From the NCBI GenBank assembly GCA_013368445.1, contig JAACJO010000010.1, positions 1,612,001 through 1,676,000 of the forward strand: 64,000 bases of DNA. The letters run 5' to 3'. The notes under the pieces are model-generated. The model saw only the letters and a program-made list of their open reading frames with translations. It did no database searches and had not been told where the DNA came from. This DNA comes from Leucocoprinus leucothites. Its lineage: Eukaryota; Basidiomycota; Agaricomycetes; Agaricales; Agaricaceae. Positions 24,216-37,202 of the stretch are shown here, piece after piece (the first letter of the stretch is position 1; each line of letters begins with the position of its first letter). Position numbers and translations under genes: made by a program.

Positions 24216-27200
24216 ATGCCCGCTCCCGCACTCACTGGTCTCCCCGTCGTTCCGTCTGACCCTGTCAAACTTGACCATGTTGCCATCTGGGACGTCTATC
24301 GTCAGCTCGGGATTAATTTTGGCGACCGGGTGTTCGCTCGAACTATGGACGCGGATAATGATGACGTTCCGATAGAGAATATCACCTACAAGAAGCTGTT
24401 CATCGACTCCATGAAGGTCGCCAGCGTCCTGAAGGAAAAGCTCGGCAGTGAAGAAAAATTGACATACGCCATGCTCGCAACCAGTAGTTATGCATATCTT
24501 GTTAGCATTGTCGCCGGATGGTTGAACCATTGGACTGTGAGTCAATTAATGTGTCTTTTTGCTTCAGTTTTCTTATACACCTGGCATGCAGGTCATTTTA
24601 TTGTCGGTCAGAAACAGTGTCGCAGGAAACGACAGTCTACTCAAAGCTGTCAATGCCAAAGCAATCATTACTGATAATAAGAATCGTAAGGCTGCTGAAG
24701 CGATACTCGAAGGACTTCCGATTACACTTCTCGATGTTCTTGATCCTGAACAGATTAATATCGAAATCGAGCTACCCAAGGGTCCGATTGAAGTAGAGGC
24801 CGTTTCTCCAGAGGTGTTCAAGGAAGTCCCGTTATACCTTCACAGTAGTGGTACTTCAGGTATATTTTCCAGTTTCTCGAACGTTACACGAAGTGTTGAC
24901 CAATATAATGATCAGGACATCCCAAGCCAATCCCTCAAAGTCATGAACACATCATGACTGATATGATAGCCATGAGGACCAACACCAACTATGTGGGCGC
25001 ACCTGTTTATGCCCCTCTCCCTCTTTTCCACGTATGTTCAGTACCTTCTGTCTTGGGCCACTCAGCTAACACTCAGGCTTGATCAGGGCATCGGTCTTTA
25101 TTGCTTTACCCGTTGGCCTATAGCAGCGGGTCATATCCCTACCTTCATCAGCACCAAGCTGCCTTTGACGAGCACTTCTCTTCTCCATCATTTGCGACGC
25201 CTTCCAGGAGCCTTATGCTTCCTTGCCCCGATGCTTCTTGAAGATGCTTTACGAGAACCTCCGGAGGAATGCAAGATCCTGAGTACCACGAGGAGAATCT
25301 TTTACGGTGGTGCACCCTTAGATAAGGCTGCCGGTAAACAGCTAATCGAGATGGGGGCTCCAATAGTCCAGCTATTTGGAACGTACGTTCATTCTTCTTT
25401 AATCATAGAACAGGCTTTGATGGCTTTAATGGTATGGAATGCTACGAAATACAGGACCGAGATTAGTATGCTTGTTGTCACTGATTTCCCTGGCCCTCCG
25501 GAGACCAGAGGTGAAGACGTACAATACGTGAAGTTCCGTGACGATCAATATGTTCTCCACTGGGAACCGTTCGACGGGAAGCTCAGTGAACTTATCGTCT
25601 GCGTACGTCCCTCACCGTTTTACAGACTGCCCATGCCTGACTTTTTTCTCCCTTCTAGCCAGGGAAGATCGCAGTACCTGCAGTGCTGAACCACAAGAAC
25701 CCTGTTGGGTACGCCACGAATGACTTGTGGGAACCACACCCAACGATTCCAGGTAAGAAATGACGTGACGTCTGAGCAGCCGAGCAGTAACTGAGCAGCG
25801 CATGGGTTCTAGGTCTCTTCAAGCACTGTGGACGGAAAGATCTCGTGGTAAGTACCTCGTTAACGTGCCTTAAACTTCGCCTCATTACCATTCCAGACTG
25901 TCTTGAGCAACGGCGAGAAGACCGATAATAGACAACTAGGTACGTTTTCACGTTCATTAATCCTATACGAACTCAGACGTTGAAATGACCCTTATTCAGA
26001 GCTATTGCTCATGGACGACCCTTTCATCAACGGTGTTGTCGTATTTGGTACTGGCCGCCCACTCAACGGCATCCTCATTCGCCAAGACCCAAAGACTTCA
26101 CCCTTCCCATCCCAATCCGCATTCATCGACGCCATTTGGCCAACAATTGAACACCTCAACACTATTGTTCCCAACCACTCTCGTGTCATCAGACAAATGG
26201 TCGTTGTAGCCGACTCTGAAAAGAAACCTTTTATTCAGTCCGATAAAGGTTCAATCAAAAATAAGGAAACGATTGCCCTGTATAAGGATGAGATTGACGC
26301 TGCATATGCATCGCTGGAAGCCGAGAGTGGTGAAGAGGTGGTGAAGGATATTGACACTCCCGAGCAGATTGAGGGCTATATTAGGGACGTGGTATCGAAA
26401 GTCGCGAAGAGGCCTATTGGTGACTCTGACGACTTCTTTGAAAGCGGTGAGCCCCGTGGCAAGCTTTGACTATCTCACCGCATATACTCAATCTCTGTAC
26501 TATTTCAGGCTTGGATTCGCTCCATGCTGTCCAAATTCGCACCGAAATCAAGCCTCTCTTCTCTAAATTCGTCAAAGGCGAGGAGCTCATGCACAATGTG
26601 GCATATGTCCACCCTACAGTTTCTCAGCTCTCGGCATACCTCATCGCCCGCTCAAAGGGTGAAGTAATTAATCTCGACGATCCTGCTATCGTGGCTTCGC
26701 GAGTCGAGGCATGCATTGAACGATGGACTGCCAATATGCCTGAACGCAAAGCCTCGACTGCACCAGTACCTCAGAAGAAAACCTTTGCACTCACCGGAAG
26801 CACTGGAAGTCTTGGTGTTCATACATTGCGATACTTGCTGGAAAGGGACGATGTCGAGAAGGTGTACTGCTTCCATCGCGGTGCTTCTGATCTGGCCATT
26901 CAGAGGCAGAAGAAATTGTTCTATGACCGAACTCTGCCCGTCGAGCTTTTGGACTCGGACAAAGTGGCATTTGTACAGATTGATCTCTCCAAGCCTGATC
27001 TAGGCTTGTCGACCGAGAAATACGATGAGGTGGGTTTTAGTGTTCCAATCCCTTTAATTGGGCTATCATACTAATTACTTCGGTCAACCTCTATTAGCTC
27101 CGAGGCAGTCTAACCCACATCGTTCATACCGCATGGGAACTCAACTTCAACTGGGGCCTTGAACGTTTCGAGAAGGTCCATGTTGGAGGCACAAGGCATC

Positions 27201-27983
27201 TCATTGATCTTTCCATTGCATCAACGCTCCCCGTTTCACCGCGAGTCATCTTCATCTCCTCCATCGGCGTTGTATCCCGACACGACCCCGAGGTGCCAGT
27301 GCCGGAAGAGCCTCTTCCCGATCCCGCGTTGATTGGGTCGAGAGGATACGGCGAAGCTAAATATGTCTGCGAGAGAATGTTGGATGAAGCTGTGAGGAGG
27401 GCCAGCGTTCCCGTCACGGTCATCAGGTCTGGACAGATTGCTGGATCGTCATTAGATGGCTACTGGGCTCCGACAGAGTATATGCCAACAATTTTCAGGT
27501 CGAGTATGGTTTTGGGCAAGGTGCCAAACAAGTTGCCAGTGCGTTCTGACTTTTAAATCCGCTTGTGTGTTCTTCGGATGCTGATCCGCATAATTCACGT
27601 AGGATACCCGCTGGCTCCCCGCCGACTACTGTGGCAAGGCTGTCATGGAGCTCTCCTTGCACGATGAGGGTGATCTATTGCAATATTACAGCCTCGAGAA
27701 TCCTACAGGCACGCCTTGGAGTACGATTGCCTCGCTGTTCATTGAAGTCGCCTCGACCAAGATGGAACAGGTCGATACTAAAGACTGGCTGGCTGCTGTC
27801 GAACAAGCAAACAAGGAGGGTGTCGACATCCCTGCCTCTGCCTTGCTACAGTTCTACTCAGAATATTCTGAAATGGATTCAAGAATTCGCTTGGGAACGG
27901 AAAAGGCTGCAAGAGCATCCAAGGCTATTCAGTACGGACCTGTGACGAGCGAGTTGATGAGGAAGTATATCTCTTGGGTTTGA
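24216..27983 (+). CDS. Adenylate-forming reductase (A-T-R, NRPS-like)
   Basis: Twelve exons join in frame to 3111 nt, giving 1036 residues: 24216-24536, 24592-24859, 24916-25031, 25087-25382, 25455-25602, 25659-25752, 25813-25847, 25897-25939, 26000-26446, 26509-27029, 27098-27538 and 27603-27983. The adenylation domain (about 1-560) has the phosphate loop HSSGTSGHPKPI near residue 195. A thiolation domain follows with DDFFESGLDSL (pantetheine Ser about 593). The C-terminal thioester reductase has the NAD(P) loop LTGSTGSLG (about 684) and the catalytic GYGEAKY (about 845). Such enzymes activate a carboxylic acid and release it as an aldehyde; Lys2 is the related primary-metabolism enzyme. There is no condensation domain and no obvious cluster partner next to it. 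The substrate cannot be told from sequence alone. Confidence 0.93.
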
Positions 27984-28369
27984 GCGTTTCATTGCATTGT
28001 TCTTCTCTGGTATTTATCCTGTATGTAGAAAGCTATATGTAATCGAGATAAAAGTTTTAACGCTAGTAGAAGAGTCTATTTGATGCCGTACCTTCAGACA
28101 CTGAAGCTGTAAGCGAATGGTCGAGTGGTCGATTCAAGGTCTGTAATCCGGACGGACGCCGCCATGACAAACCCTCAGGTAGGGAGGGATATGCATTGGC
28201 CTTTGGTTGATGGAGGGATGTGCTTATTTGGCCAGTGGACGTGCTACGAATTTCGTGAATCGACGATCACGACAGAAGGGTATGGCAAAAGTTACAAACT
28301 CCCTCGTTCTTAATAAACTACTATCACTAGTACAGATTGACGCAACTGAGACCATCAGGGTGGGAAGAA

Positions 28370-30762
28370 TTAGCTCGAGTCATCTTCATCAATATCACTC
28401 TCCTCCCTCCAGTCTCGAGCCTGGCAGATACATACACCATCAGGCGGCTGAGACAAAGTAATCAGAACACTCAGAGAATATAATTAGACAAGTGATTACT
28501 TACATCCTCATTGCTCATCAGCATAAATCCTTTGCACTCCCGCTGCTTAAGAACTAATTCTTTCTCTCCATGACCCAAAATCCAGACATTATTGGTGTTT
28601 ATACACCCTGGGATCGGACACTTGTCCTTTCGGATAATCTTATCACGAAGATTGTCTGGGAACTGCAGGCACCATTCATATAAGGAGCGGTAATGTGAGG
28701 AAACAATTATTATTGGAAACTTACATTATATCTTACCCAATCAGGATTAACAAACCATTGGAAACCGTTATCCATCAACCTCAGCATTTTGTTGAAGGGA
28801 AGTTCTGCAACCAACATAGCAGTCTGGAGATCATGTGCGGGGTCTTCACAAAGCAGCCAAAAGCAAAACCAAACAAGGCTATAATAGTGGGCGCGTGATT
28901 TATCTTCCAGTGGAATGGTATCTGAAGGAAACACAATGTGCAAGGAATCTGCGAGAAACATTGTGCCTTGTCAGAGCAAGAAGCACTAGATGAATTTGGG
29001 AAATACGGTACCTGTACTGCGGGAACAAACTTCATGCAGCCTCACCAAAAGCTCCCGTCGCAACCCAATCAACAAATCACCGTGAATACATAGCTCCTTG
29101 GACCGCTGGGGATCTCTCATGAAATCAAGGAACGATGCGTGGTAGAATTTTATGTCCATGGAACCAAGATCAGAGCCTCGGAGCTCCATGACTGACTGAA
29201 TGGAAGCACAGGCATGGCGGAACTGCTCTGCGGAAAGGCGGAGGATATTGGCAATATACTCAAGATGCTGAGTGGTTGTGGAATAAACCAGGAGGATTTT
29301 CCGAACTGTTGTACTGAGTTTCAGAGGGATACGTTGCATGATCAGGGTGTAAAAAAAGTCCATCTCTGCCAACGGGTTGTCCACCCCAACTTTAGCAGAG
29401 ACGTCCTTCATGAACTCAAGCACAATGCGCAGCTGGTCTTTTGGGCCATAAGAGTTTTCATCCTTGATGAAGCGAACCATAGTCACCACGTAGATCCAAA
29501 GCCCAGCACCATGTTCAACAAGGAGGGCAAGGGCCTCCTCCGATGGCCATGACTCGGGAAGACGGTGACTCTGCTGGATTTTCCTGAACTCGTCGGTCAG
29601 GTAGGTTAGGATCTCGTGATCAATTGCCCGAGATACAGGAAGTTCGATACGAGAACAAATAGGGGACACGGCGGCGGAATTCACAGTCCGGTTTATAGCA
29701 TCTTCGGGTCGGCTAGTGATAAACCAGCGGAACGGCGTCGTACGTTCGCGAACGGAAGTTGCGATGACCTCAATAATCTCACACTGGGCCGCCGTTCCAC
29801 GGCATTCATCTAGCCCATCAATAACCACAACACGCCCATCGAGACCGCTCCCTGCGACGTCAGCCCTACCCAGGGTGTGAACGAGCAAGTCCTCGAATTG
29901 GGCTGATAATGACTTCGTCGCAAGAGCAGGGTCATCGATCATGCGCCTGTCGACGATTTCCCGGAATGAGGGACATATAGCAGCAACTTGATATGCGATC
30001 GACGTAAAGACGCGTCGAGGGTCGTCGCGATCTGCGCTGGAGCAGGAAAAGAAGAGGGTGGCAGCGAGTTTGTTAATGGGCGCCAGGGCCTCGGCACAGC
30101 TCTGCGCAACAGCTGACTTGCCGATGCCAAAGGGACCACGCATCCAGAGAATGGGTTCTTTGCGATCTGAGACTCCCAGTGCCCAGTCGGTGACGAGAGC
30201 TATGTAGTCCTTTCGGGTACCAAGATGACATTTTGGGGGTGGGTAGCGAGCGCTGGAATTGTGGAATGCGTCGGGCATTGAGTGTTTGAGGAGTCGCTCG
30301 ATGCCTAATTACTAAATGAGATCAGTGGTCCAGCCCGAGGGTACTGTGAAGCTCACCAAAGCCCACCGGGGAAGGGGAGAAATAATTAAACTGAGGGTTA
30401 CTGAAGATGATATCATGTGCGTTGCGGAACATTTCACGTGCATGGACATGCTGGGGTGGTGAGGAAGTGGTAGGCGGCAGGAGAGCAGGAGACGAAATAG
30501 GAGGTGCAGGATTCAGAGGCTCTAGGTCAGGAAGCGCAGGAGTAGGGGCTGTAGAAGGCGAGGGGGTTGCAGGCGAGGAGATAACAGACGGAAGAAGTTG
30601 GGTGGGCTGTGGAAGAGGCGAAGAGGTAAGAGGTGAAGAAACAGGCGGTTGCTGAGGCAGAACTGTGGGTCGAAGAGCAGGAACTTCAGACCGGGTAGAA
30701 TTTGCAGCCCGGTCGTGGCAACCAAAGAGTTTAACAAAAATCTTGCGAGAGTGCCCAGACAT
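28370..30762 (-). CDS. NACHT NLR-like STAND protein, copy 1 (intact)
   Basis: Five exons (30357-30762, 29012-30304, 28725-28948, 28504-28662, 28370-28447) sum to 2160 nt, giving 719 residues. Residues 1-135 start MSGHSRKIFVKLFG, continue as a Pro/Ser-rich linker and end with MFRNAHD...NPQF. Across the first splice comes GIERLLKHSMPDAFHNSS. The NACHT domain has Walker A GPFGIGKS (about 192-199), Walker B VVVIDGLDEC (about 294-303) and a sensor-like WFITSRPE. A winged-helix-like region follows (YHASFLDFMRDPQRSKEL). Residues 567-719 form a conserved tail with KCPIPGC and VWILGHGE, ending in an acidic DIDEDDSS. No WD, ankyrin or TPR repeats are present. Fungal STAND proteins are thought to act in nonself recognition; the ligand is unknown. 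The start was set by alignment with paralogues; an in-frame ATG at 30831 is an alternative. Confidence 0.88.
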
Positions 30763-31427
30763 TGCATGCAGATGGATGCAGGAAGAAACATAGCCTAAGT
30801 ATCGGTCCTTTAGTACTATGGTGCGGGTCACCTAAATACTGCTACTATTGTGCAGACTGAAAAAGCGCTGGAACAGTCCGATTTCTTGTTCCTCTGGTAG
30901 AAGTGCCCGAGTTGTTTGTATTTTTATTGGCCTCGGCCCGACCTGAAATTAGCCACATCACAAGCGCCTTTTGCCTTTTGCCCAGCATCATTCTCATGTT
31001 TACAGCTTCATCGGGAGCTCGAATAAAGTATTTTGGATTTTTTAAGAATTAATTCGGTCAGCCGACAAATTGGCCACTGCACATAAGTAGCGACACCGCC
31101 TAGGTGACTCGCAGCACAGGTCTGCCTAAAGCTTCGTGTGAAATCCGACCGAATATCTTACACGGTTTGCAAACATCGTTGGCTCTGAATCCCAGACCTC
31201 ACATACCATGTTTTCAAACATCAATTTCTTTACAATATAAACCTGTAAGATTTATTCTCATACGAGTACTACAGTAGCTCCAAACTTGGTGCGATCAGGC
31301 TTAACCCCAGTCGTTTCGGAGTGCTTAGCAAGGACCGCTTGAAGGATACTCTTCTGCCAAGACAGTTACCTATGCCCGTCAAAAGGCCTCAACCTCGGAC
31401 TAGTCACAACACAGGAAGGTACACAGC

Positions 31428-31680
31428 GTGACAGGAGGATACATTTGCTACAGCAAAAGTGCATCCGAGCCCCTATCCCCTTCCCCATCCCAGCCCTTAC
31501 TCATATCCTTAATTCTAGTTCCGGCCACGAGATACAATGGCAAGACTCCAATGAACAAGCATATTGTCTTCAAAAAAGCCTCCGAGGACTGTCAATTCGA
31601 ACATGTTTACAGCAGCCTTGACGTCTTTGGCCCGTTCCGCACTACGGAAAATCAATCGACCCAGCGGATCTTCTGACTCT
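31428..31680 (+). pseudogene. RPO41 (mitochondrial RNA polymerase) fragment, unit 1
   Basis: Plus-strand remnant. GGYICYSKS is followed by an intron-like T/C-rich stretch and then TRYNGKTPMNKHIVFKKASED and FEHVYSSLDVFG, matching the RPO41 segment seen more fully at 50370-50500 (RYKDFNKHIAIK, VLGFTPW) and 59700. The frame decays after about 31640. No DEG1 piece was found before it. Confidence 0.65.
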
Positions 31681-33024
31681 CGGGTCATGGCCGCATGTCG
31701 GTTTCCTGGAGTCCGCGGAGAAATTTAAACAGCATATTAACCTGCAGCTTAGGCGTTGGCAGTGGCCTCAGTGATTTATTAGTACCTTTGACTGTTCGGC
31801 TGGCACTCGGAGCGGATAACAGCATGCTCATGGTACGATCTTCACTCTCAATGTATCAAGCAATTAAAGCGGATTGGAGTCACCAGGAAACTAACATGAA
31901 CGTGCGAATGTTCATCTCTCGTCAAGCTAAATCTTGGCATCCCGGTTGTGAAAATCGTCCCAGACATCATAGAAGTGGGTTTAGGAGCACTCTATTCACA
32001 TTTGGGAGTGGATTCAAATGCACGACATCCCAGCATGCGTGAAGGCTATTAATTAACCGACTATCAAGATATTTTTCTCTGTCCGCAGGCGAACACGCAT
32101 TGCTATGAACTTTCCGCTTTCCGCTCACATTTCATTTCTATACGGAATATTCAGTCATGGAAGCCAACGTACTTTCTGTCAGCAACCCTCGCCTCTGTCC
32201 TCAATGCCCGTCCAACGAGGCCGCTCTGATCCTGAGAGCCCTTCCTATCGTCTAACATCCTCAAGTCCGATGGTAGAAGCTCTCTTTTAAAGAAAGACAT
32301 TCCCATTAAACACCCTGAGTTAGCCTTAACTCACCCCCCAATCCAGTTAGGTTGAGCCGTGATGTCATCAGTCTTAACGAGGATACCCACTCATTTTGAT
32401 GAAGCTTTATCTTTAACATACCTCGAACAAGCAATGAATTCGACTACCAGGCCGTGTAGATTGAAGCTTCATCTATTACATCTACCGTGCGAGTAATTCT
32501 GCAGACCAAACTGGATGCGAGAAAAAAAAAACAGCTCACTGGGGACTAAAAGCTATTAGGTCGGTAACGGCCCCCTCAGCTGCACGTCTTTTTCCGTGAT
32601 GCATTCCAAGCCAAGGCGAGAGGAGACCGATCACAATTCTATGTGGATCGACGTCCAATCGCCCAGATCCCTAGTCATCAACTAAGTAGGTGCTCGTCCC
32701 GAACCGCGAGGGTTTTCGCAGAAATGCCCCCTCATGACATTTGGCAATCACAATAAAATCTCACACTTATCCGAGGATCACAATGAGTGTGATGGACTCA
32801 ACCACACGGTTTTCCCGAAGATCTCGGACCAGGTGCTATTGAAGATCCAAAGAATAGGAGCCATGAGCTTTATGCTTCTACAAGATATTACAGTGTGCAG
32901 TTAATGGTGGTACATGAAAATAGGAAACGGTCATGAGTGGGTAAGTATTAAAGTTAAATATCCTCCGTCATCCTCGTCATTAAGGTGACCATTACATCCC
33001 CCAGAGCTAGCTGTTTAGAGAACT
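31681..33024. other. Intergenic, no gene seen
   Basis: Between the RPO41 remnant and the transporter stop codon I find only short unsupported frames. Confidence 0.45.
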
Positions 33025-35141
33025 CTAGAGGACATACTTGAAATCGGGGTGCTTGTCTCCGAGATCAAGCCAAGCTCTCTTGTTCGCCTCCTCAGTGCGA
33101 CTGTAGTCAGACTCAAAGTCAGCCTTGACGCTTTCGAAATAAGGCGCGAGCAGCTCCTGGCGCTTCGCAGGATCTTGTTTTCTCTTGTTGAACCAATGAA
33201 GCATGAGACCGTTGGCGATGGCGGTTAAGCCAAGTAATAGAATACTGTGCGATATAGTTCGAATGCAAAGTCGGCTGAGGAACAGATAATCGAAGACTCA
33301 CAATACTAGATTTATGATACTGGTGTCCCTGTATCTGGGAGCCGCTGATGCTGGGAACAACCAAGTACTGAGGATACCTCCCTAAAGCAATCGTTTGAGT
33401 TACCCAGCAACGACACACGATGATCCAAACTCACGCAGTTTGTAAACACGGCAGCTAAAGCGATGGCAGTAGCACGGCGATAATGAGGCTCCGAATTGTT
33501 TGATACCCAAGCAGAGTTCACGGGAGGAATGGAGTAGACACCGGATGCGGTTAAGAAAAGGGAACCGTAGAGGGTATACCTGTGGTCTGTGCCTGTAGAA
33601 GAGTCAGTTACGTTTGAAAAAAGACAAGTACACGAAGCTCACAAAGATATATAATATATCCGATGGCCGCCAAAACGGAACTGCAGGCGATAGGGATAGC
33701 ACGTGACTTGTACCGGTCAGAAGCCCAGGAGGCGAGGAGGGTAACTGCGATTAACCAGGTAGGTCAGGTGTCTGATATTGTCCTAAGAATGAGAGGGATC
33801 CGCACCGACAAAGCCAGCCGCGAATGGTCCAACGGTGAGGAGCTGTGACCTGACAGGCGAGAACCCGAGAGTATTGACAATGGTGGGCATGAATATGGCA
33901 AGACCGTAGATCGTTGTGCCGTTGAAGAAGTTAATTAGGATCAGCATCACGACGTGTGGCGACATGAGGGCACGCCCGACTTCCTTCAGATGGAAGTGAC
34001 CTCCGTTCAGGAGAGCAGGACGATCCCTTTCAATACGAGCCGTAACTGCTCTGGGATGGAGTGAGTGGATCGTGACGATGGTCTGATGCAAGGCAGCTCA
34101 CTCTTTCTCTTCCTCGGTCAAGAATCTGGCTTCAGCAGGCGTCGATGGAATGAGGAAGTACCCAGAGAATCCAATAAGGAATGTCAATAGGCCCTCCTAA
34201 AAGCACGTTTAGCTGATGTCCCTGAGGGAGAAAAAAAGAAATGTCATTCACCAGAATGAAGATCCATTGCCATCCTCTCCTTCCTCCAACACCATCCATT
34301 TTTGAAATCGCAGCGGCCAATAGACCGGAGAAAGCGCCAGCAAGCTAGAACAGAAACTGAGCCACTGGAGCAGCCGAAATAACATGAGCGAGCTTACTGA
34401 AGTTGAAGTGAAGAAAGTCGCAATCCTGGGGGAGAAAGTGAGAATATGTTTTATAGTGGTACTAAGGACCAACATACCTCAAGCCGAGCTCCTGACGTGT
34501 GTAGAACGAAGAGAGGTAGAGAACGATACTGGGCAACATAGGCCCCTCAACCATCCCAATGAAGAAACGAGCAGCTAGGAGTCCTTGAAAGTTGGTGATA
34601 GTACCTACACAGAATCAGTACATATACAGCCTCTTAGACAACGCATAAGATACCTTGAAGACAAGTAATTGCGCCCCATATTGTCAGGATAGTTGGCAGG
34701 AGCCAGCGGGGACCAACACGTTTGAGGATCAAGTTGGAAGGGATCTCCGAGAGGATGTATGGTGCATATAGCGTTGTGACAGCAATCTTGTATTGCCTGT
34801 CCGTGAGACGGAGGTCGGCCTCGAGTCCTGCAATTCGGGCATTGCCTAATCATTCAAGCGTGTCAGTGGGCGGTGGGCGAGAATCAAGTCGACTGCTTGG
34901 TGCACTAACCAATATTGGTCCGATCCTAAGATAAAAAGTCATTCAACGACGTATTGGTCAGAAGATAAGGGGAGAAACATACAAGGAAAGAAAGGAAGAA
35001 GAAAACCGTCAATATCGGAAGAATATTTCTATCCAATTTTCTGACAGCCCGTTTCTCCACCTCCGGTTTCACATTGCCGATACCAGGAACGTCAGTCACT
35101 GACCCGGAGGAGAGGGAGCTCGTAACTTCAGCTTTGGTCAT
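33025..35141 (-). CDS. MFS transporter, anion:cation symporter (Dal5/allantoate permease-like)
   Basis: A multi-exon minus-strand gene starts MTKAEVTSSLSSGS at 35141 and ends KHPDFKYVL at 33025. In order: the cytosolic N-terminus with KRAVRKLDRNILPILTVFFF; a helix exon IAVTTLYAPYILSEIPSNLIL; LLAARFFIGMVEGPMLPSIV; RRGWQWIFILEGLL; EARFLTEEE and a cytosolic loop; then SPHVVMLILINFFNGTTIYG, MPTIVNTLGFSP, SDRYKSRAIPIACS and NNSEPHYRRATAIAL. These are landmarks of the Dal5/TNA1-like family, which imports small organic anions such as allantoate, nicotinate or pantothenate. The substrate cannot be decided. The gene appears unbroken. It lies between NLR units 1 and 2 and belongs to neither repeat. Confidence 0.88.
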
Positions 35142-36785
35142 AGTCACTGGAGAAGAAAGGGATAAGTGAATACGGCTGGAGCGAAGGAACCATACAACGC
35201 ACATTTATAGCTATCTCGACGCCCTCTTCGTGTATGAGGGTTTGATGTCATATGTCCAGGCACCTGGACTTTAGGTAGATCCACACTGTACCTATGAACG
35301 GTAAAAGTATAATTGAAAGCGGTGGATTGAAAGCGGCTGTACGTGTGGATGTGGGTTGCATTCTGGAACGCCCGTACGACGTAGTCGATGCCCGCGCCCC
35401 AGATAGCAACAGCGGCGTCAGATTTCCATGTCGAGACTAGATCTTAAGAAGGTCATTTCAAGATTCTTAATTGTGCCCTCGGGGAAATCAAAACCCAACG
35501 GCCGGACACTCGGTGCCAGCTTGATCAAGTATGCATGAAAACGTCCAGTTGTGCGTTTTTCGAGAACCAGAGCTGAATTGGTGGGAGTTATTCCTCAACA
35601 TGAGAAGATGCAGTCACAGTGGATGCAAAGTATGAACACAGTGGATGTCAAAGCCCATCAAATATGTTTGATACTCGAACTTGTTCAAAGTCCGAAATTT
35701 CCCACATGTGTCGCGACGCCACTTAAACCTCCCACATCAGGCTAATTATAACCCCATTAATTTGTTCGCGTCTGGGGAAATGATGTGTGCTCTGTCCGGT
35801 ACGTGTCTAATGGAAAGAAGTAACTCAGTGGGTACTATGCAAAAGGAACTAAGATGATTGATAGGCATGTAGACCACTGATATCATTCAGCTGACATAGT
35901 TGAGAGTAGCCATATAGACCGACGAAGAATCGCTAAGGTGTGCGGTATGTTGTTGTGCTAGGATTTTGCCGACACATCTGTCGAGCAAAGGTTATCTACT
36001 AGTTGCTGGATGCGTGTTCCTGTTCACCCTGATCCTAGGACCTACGTTTACATAGCAAACCGAGGCACGAGGATCAATATCCAACTTCTAAGTTCTAAAT
36101 TAAACACGATTACTATCTCATCACTCTTGATCAGTTCGTATGCCAAGGTAATGAGCAGTCTGGATATGTTTTCCGTTATCAAACGCCGAAGATACGAAGA
36201 CCACAGCGATAAGTCGACACAAGTGCACGAGTGGCTCTCACTTCATTAACGCACAATGATTGTCAGGACCCAAAAGAGTCTAAATTCCGAATTCCGGACA
36301 GCATACATTGCCGTACGTGGCCCTATAAATTCAGCCCAGACCGATCGGGGCGTCCTCATTGGCTGAGAAAAGTTCATGAGGGGTAGCGAACCAAGGTCAC
36401 TCTACTTTTGTTTGGCAGGAGGTAGAGAGGCACTGTCGGGTTTGAATGGGGTATGCTTGTTATTTTCCGTATGGCTGAAAGTTCGATCCCAAGCTGACTG
36501 TTCGCTTAAAGTGCCTGATGTTGGTTGATGTGTTTGGCGTGTTTGCTGGTTTACTTGTTACTTACTTGCTCCCCTTACAATCCCCGTTTAATTGTCGATA
36601 TCGTCGCATAGAAACTACTTTCGCCTAAATTGATTGGTACTTTTCGACATTTAATCGTTTTCATACTTAATGCCACTTCTTCGTTCTGGGCCGAAAATAG
36701 AAATAAAATTAGACGAGATTGGTGTTGAATAAGCATTCAATCGGCAGGATCTACTCACTAAACAAAGATAAGGGGCGGAAACATG
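35142..36785. other. Intergenic, no gene seen
   Basis: 1.6 kb that includes the transporter promoter at its left end. Open frames are short, without motifs or linked exons. Confidence 0.45.
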
Positions 36786-37202
36786 TATAAGTCAAGTAAC
36801 AGTAACCATTCGGTGTGTACAACTACACGTGCCACTCACAATGAGCGTGAGCCTCTCTTTCATATGGAGAATTGAAAGGCATAGTTTGCTAAAGGTGGCT
36901 GACGAGGCCCGGCGGGTATTTGTGCATTTAATACACTCGTTAATTCCAAAAAAGGTTGACGCATTGATGGGATGGATGCCGCTGCATGGGGGAGATGCAG
37001 GGAGTGGCCGACTAAACTCTGAAAACTGTGAGCAAATGGTGAGTGATCAATTCAAGGTCCGTAACCGGGATAGACGCTGCCCAGCAGTATGAGAGGGAGG
37101 GTCACCACAAGGCATACTCATTGAATAAACTACTATCGCTCGTACAGATTAACACAACTAAGACTATCAGAGCAGGAAGAATCACTGAGCTCGAGTCGTC
37201 TC

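Larger units (their letters stand above)
28090..31680. repeat. NLR segmental unit 1
   Basis: First of six direct repeats of one block: a 3' flank of the NLR, the NLR gene on minus, then plus-strand debris of housekeeping genes. The flank at 28120-28369 shares blocks with 37040-37200, 41410-41790, 45620-46020 and 51490-51860, for example the word TAATAAACTACTATC and AGTACAGATTGACGCAACTGAG-like stretches. Here only a short RPO41 piece follows the NLR. Confidence 0.75.
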
